DNA of 64,000 nucleotides from Agmasoma carcini (nom. nud.). Its lineage: Eukaryota; Microsporidia; Thelohaniidae. Made by a program: the position numbers and the translations under genes. Positions 61,160 through 64,000 of this stretch are shown piece after piece; the first letter of the stretch is position 1, and every line of letters starts with the position of its first letter. The notes beneath the pieces are model-generated. The model searched no databases and was not told the DNA's origin. It saw only the letters and a program-made list of their open reading frames with translations. Location: the NCBI GenBank assembly GCA_029232285.1, contig JAOXFI010000023.1, positions 1-64,000 of the forward strand, read 5' to 3'.

Positions 61160-61440
61160 TTAGATATGATAGCAAGACTTTAAAACACCATATTATAGAA
61201 TGCGGTTGTAGATTGGTTTAGTGCTATTACGCACATCCTAACTTATATCTTCGATATCACGATGTGGTCATTTTTCATTGGAAGATGTGTTAATTTATCA
61301 CAGACCAGTTTACCGGTGTGAATAAGGTTACTCGTATCCCTCTCGCCCATGATTTATCCCCTGGCAGACCTTGACCTGTTATAGTCTAATTAACCACCAT
61401 CGTTTCAACGTTTAAACTCTGCATCACGTGGGGTTTAAAT
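61160..61440 (-). repeat. SINE-like repeat, copy 5
   Basis: On the minus strand it starts CCCCACGTGATGCAGAGT (A-box-like), then GGTTAATTAGACTATAACAG, GGGATACGAGTAACC and ATTCACACCGG (B-box-like), GAAGATATAAG, TTAGGATGTGCGTAATAGCA and TTTTAAAGTCTTGCTATCAT. It is near full length except for the 3' block. Confidence 0.82.
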
Positions 61441-61495
61441 TCATTTTAAGGTTATCTAACACACGAATCTAATTAATTTACCAACAAGTAATCTG

Positions 61496-61497
61496 AG

Positions 61498-61548
<51 letters not shown>

Positions 61549-61600
61549 GTAACTAACTAAGTAACTAACTAAGTAACTAACTAACTAACTAACTAAAATT
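61496..61600. repeat. (CTAA)n tetranucleotide array
   Basis: About 25 units of CTAA (TTAG on the other strand) with some CTAAG interruptions. Short runs of the same unit also occur elsewhere (56845). It is internal here and is not taken as a telomere. Confidence 0.92.
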
Positions 61601-61666
61601 TATATATTTAACAATATAAATAACAAACCAGCTAACTGGAAACTAATTAAAACACTAAAAAACAAA

Positions 61667-62155
61667 CTAATCATTAATTTGATAAATTATACGTCTACGT
61701 CTCCTTTCAACTTCGTTTAAAGTATCAAAATCATAATATTTTTCTTTACGTACAATTAATTCAATAATATCATTCATCAGTTCTTCAGTAACCACATGAT
61801 TATAATGTTTACCCTCAAAGCATATGCTTACATTTGCATAGCTTTGTACTTTTGTTTCATCAAAGGAATTTGATATTGATTCAAAGGATTTTTTATATTT
61901 ATTCCTTGTACAATACTTTGTTTCTTCATAATCAAGACATTGTCCACTTCCATACTCTGTATTAGTTGAAAAAATTATTGATTCTTTATCATTGGAGGTT
62001 GAAATGGAATTAAGGCATTGTTCACATCCAGGCTTTGTACAATAAGCATTTATATCCCTATGGACAAAGTTTATGAAGTCTTGACTGCTTTGAGAATGTA
62101 TATCAGATACTCTTGTAGCTTTGAACCACCATGAAAATAATTTTTTTAGATTCAT
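61667..62155 (-). CDS. Hypothetical protein, 162 aa, Cys-containing
   Basis: The start at 62155 follows GAATTTTTTTT, fitting the local start context. The N-terminus (MNLKKLFSWWFKATR) is short, basic and aromatic. Two blocks resemble each other: YCTKPGCEQCLNSIS at about 38-52 and YCTRNKYKKSFESIS at about 81-95. The first is preceded by a His and an Asn-Ala. The C-terminus is charged (EVERRRRRIIYQIND). The internal similarity suggests an old duplication. No family was recognised. Confidence 0.6.
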   Translation of the reverse strand: MNLKKLFSWWFKATRVSDIHSQSSQDFINFVHRDINAYCTKPGCEQCLNSISTSNDKESIIFSTNTEYGSGQCLDYEETKYCTRNKYKKSFESISNSFDETKVQSYANVSICFEGKHYNHVVTEELMNDIIELIVRKEKYYDFDTLNEVERRRRRIIYQIND

Positions 62156-62186
62156 AAAAAAAATTCAAGGCTAACTTTTATATTGA

Positions 62187-62510
62187 TTAAAAATCTTCAT
62201 TCCAACAAATATTATCAATAAATAAGTCACATTTGTTTAATTGTACTAAAAAAGTAATTAAACAAATACATAAAGATATAAAAATGCATGTTACTAACCT
62301 TCCATTATAAAAATGATATTTTTTATAGAAATAATTTATGATGATCAAATTACAAATAATTGTTATCATAAAATACAAAAACATCAAGTATAAGACAAAA
62401 ACATGTAATTCATTTTGTGCTTCATCTTGACTACAACGAAATAAGTTACATCTTACGATTGTTTTAAGTATTTTAAGAAAATATAAATAAATTTCATAAA
62501 GAACGAACAT
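62187..62510 (-). CDS. Hypothetical multi-pass membrane protein, 107 aa
   Basis: The start at 62510 follows TTATTTTTTTTACCCA, a very typical context. Hydrophobic stretches lie at about 1-16 (MFVLYEIYLYFLKILK), 36-60 (HVFVLYLMFLYFMITIICNL) and 70-90 (LVTCIFISLCICLITFLV), with a Cys-rich loop between the first two (CNLFRCSQDEAQ). No family was recognised. It is 31 bp upstream of the 162-aa gene on the same strand and possibly co-regulated. Confidence 0.6.
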   Translation of the reverse strand: MFVLYEIYLYFLKILKTIVRCNLFRCSQDEAQNELHVFVLYLMFLYFMITIICNLIIINYFYKKYHFYNGRLVTCIFISLCICLITFLVQLNKCDLFIDNICWNEDF

Positions 62511-63179
62511 TGGGTAAAAAAAATAAATTATGACATATTACAAATATAAGGAATATATTTTAAATGATATATAATTTGATATATTTCAAATAATGTCAAA
62601 TATAAGAAAATATAAGAAAATACTTAAATTTTTTATTATTTTATAAATCTAAGATTTTTAGTTAATATTGTCTTGTATTAAAAATTATATATATAAAAAT
62701 ACATTAATAATAATAAAAGGTTTATTTATTCAAAACACATGAACAAGCAGTAATACAACAAGGAAGTAGTATATATTGGAAACCTTCCTGCTAATATTTA
62801 TGTTTTCTACAAAGAATCTTAATTATCAAAATTGATTATAAGAGGGACAGACAAAAAGAAATAATGATTTATTAATTTTACTTGAAATCAGAGGTTTTAA
62901 AAAGCACGTGTACGAAGACGACAATCTTATAATCTTAAGGGAAATAAATCTTGGTGCTTCACACCAACTATACGCTATTGCGTTTTGATTACTATAAGAC
63001 TGGAGATTTGCAATTGCTCTCTTCCTGAAAATAAGATAGATTATTAAATATTTTCCACTAAATCTCTCTCGAAAGCTGAACACACCCCTTAAGAAGTTTA
63101 TTTATACTGGCAAGGTTATCATGTCCAACCAGCTTATCATAATTATTGAGATGATCTTCAATGTTAAACTTAAATTGTC
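62511..63179. other. Spacer, gene not supported
   Basis: An 85-codon minus-strand frame at 62826-63083 lacks a start box and adjoins the SINE-like copy. Its GC content is higher than the surroundings, so it may be a 3' extension of that repeat. It is not called as a gene. Confidence 0.5.
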
Positions 63180-63445
63180 TTAGATGGTGGCAGCAAGACT
63201 TTAAAGAACCATATTATATTGTTGCTGTTTTAGTGCTATTACGTACATCCTAACTTATATCTTTAAGAAGTGGCACCAGCACTCAATTAAGAAGAAGAAT
63301 TTGCTTATCGAACATAAACTAGTTTCCCGGTGTGAACAAGATTATCCGTATCCCTACGAACCTACTTTAGTCCCTAACCCGTCATATTTCAATTAACCGC
63401 GCTTCAATATTACCACTCTGCACCACGCAGAGGGGCTGAAACTCA
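63180..63445 (-). repeat. SINE-like repeat, copy 6
   Basis: On the minus strand: CGTGGTGCAGAGTGGTAAT (A-box-like), GGATACGGATAATC, TTGTTCACACCGGGAAACTA (B-box-like), GTGCCACTTCTTAAAGATAT, TTAGGATGTACGTAATAGCA, TCTTTAAAGTCTTGCTGCCA. It is one of the best-preserved copies. Confidence 0.85.
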
Positions 63446-63498
63446 TCGCAAAGCTTAAGAAAAAATAATTTAATCAAAATAACCAAATTCAATAACAA

Positions 63499-64000
63499 TT
63501 AAATAACAAATTCATTAAAAAAAGAATAATTAAAACCCACCAAGGATACTATCAACCCACATATAGTAAAGACAGACATTATAAATAGAACATTAATTTT
63601 ACGGTTCTTCTTTGTTTTTACAAAAGTAGTAACAATAAGAGCGATCAAACCAAACAAAAACACACCACTTAGCAACATTAATAAAACATACTTTGGATTA
63701 CTTAATTTTGTTTTTGTTTTAACTTCACCAATTTCTTCAAATAACAAATTTATATTAGAATCATTTTCTTTGATAGTTGAAATATAATTTTCACCCTGTA
63801 AACTTAAACTCGCAAGAGTTGTTTGACTCTCTTGTGATGAATTCACATGATTTGACATTGATTTTGTGTTATTACTAAACTTATTTTTCATTTTTTTACT
63901 CTTTCTACCAAAGTTTTGTTTATTGCCCCTACGAGACTTGCGACTGATACTATTATTAGACTTAGGATTTGCATTATCATGAGTAGATACTTTAGCATCA
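63499..64000 (-). CDS. Partial membrane protein, N-terminus beyond the right edge
   Basis: The minus-strand frame ends at 63499 and stays open past the ATG at 63891 to the end of the window (at least 36 more codons, including SRKSRRGNKQNFGRKSKK). The ATG at 63891 is therefore possibly internal and the gene is probably cut by the window. The visible part has a polar, Ser/Asn- and Arg/Lys-rich N-terminal region, then two hydrophobic segments (YVLLMLLSGVFLFGLIALIV; INVLFIMSVFTICGLIVSLV) and a short tail. No family was recognised. It could be a transport- or wall-related membrane protein, but this is not supported by motifs. Confidence 0.55.
   Translation of the reverse strand, partial: DAKVSTHDNANPKSNNSISRKSRRGNKQNFGRKSKKMKNKFSNNTKSMSNHVNSSQESQTTLASLSLQGENYISTIKENDSNINLLFEEIGEVKTKTKLSNPKYVLLMLLSGVFLFGLIALIVTTFVKTKKNRKINVLFIMSVFTICGLIVSLVGFNYSFFNEFVI

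Noticed and set aside
61496..61600. A telomere
   Set aside because: The tract is internal, with genes on the right side continuing to the window edge.
62826..63083. Minus-strand frame of 85 codons
   Set aside because: No start box and no family; it abuts the SINE-like copy and may be part of the repeat. It could be reconsidered if a transcript is found.
1..64000. rRNA genes
   Set aside because: No stretch resembles the conserved small- or large-subunit rRNA cores on either strand.

Overview
The window looks like a piece of a microsporidian genome. Its proteins are eukaryotic but short, and no intron is needed to read any of them. A start-adjacent AAATTTT-type box precedes almost every start codon, the non-coding DNA is extremely AT-rich, and the gene set is typical of the group (RNA polymerase II, replication, translation, a polar-tube-like protein). 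Gene spacing is loose and transposon relics are many, which suggests one of the larger, TE-rich microsporidian genomes rather than a compact Encephalitozoon-type one. I cannot name the species from sequence alone.

Layout. 1-2.5 kb: AT repeats, an ISXO2-type transposase relic and a degraded copy of a dispersed SINE-like repeat. 2.5-11.8 kb: gene island with a 55-codon microgene (-), FIGNL1-like AAA ATPase (+), three small minus-strand genes (one a C2H2 zinc-finger protein), GINS subunit Psf3, RPB2, an eIF4E-like protein and Mn-type superoxide dismutase. 11.8-15 kb: desert with two Tc1 relics. 15-20.3 kb: minus-strand 3-ketosphinganine-reductase-like SDR, MCM4 and PP2A B55 subunit, then a plus-strand forkhead protein. 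20.3-29.1 kb: TE-rich desert with nested Tc1/IS630-like elements, a SINE-like copy, an end-to-end Tc1 element and an ISXO2 relic, interrupted only by the RPA3-like gene. 29.1-40.2 kb: an unknown gene, Fip1, ribosomal protein eL15, a long disordered protein, RPB9, a Dicer-like double RNase III, an Asterix/PAT10-like membrane protein and diphthine synthase DPH5. 40.3-52.7 kb: a 1552-residue putative polar tube protein 3, eEF2, Sec13, a secreted or anchored protein built of 17-residue repeats, and a small hypothetical. 52.9-61.6 kb: another Tc1 element, many minisatellites and almost no genes. 61.7-64 kb: three minus-strand hypothetical genes, two of them membrane proteins; the last runs off the right edge.

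Functional themes. DPH5 and its only known target, eEF2, lie 5.5 kb apart, and eEF2 keeps the modifiable histidine. Replication is represented by MCM4, Psf3 and RPA3; transcription and RNA processing by RPB2, RPB9 and Fip1; the secretory pathway by Sec13 and the PAT10-like protein. A Dicer-like nuclease without a recognisable helicase sits in a region littered with DNA transposons, which fits retention of RNAi in TE-bearing microsporidia.

The most interesting signals are (1) a dispersed repeat family of about 345 bp, six copies here, with tRNA-like A/B boxes (candidate SINE); (2) a within-gene strand-composition gradient, C-rich at the 5' end and G-rich at the 3' end of the coding strand; and (3) the helicase-less Dicer-like protein.
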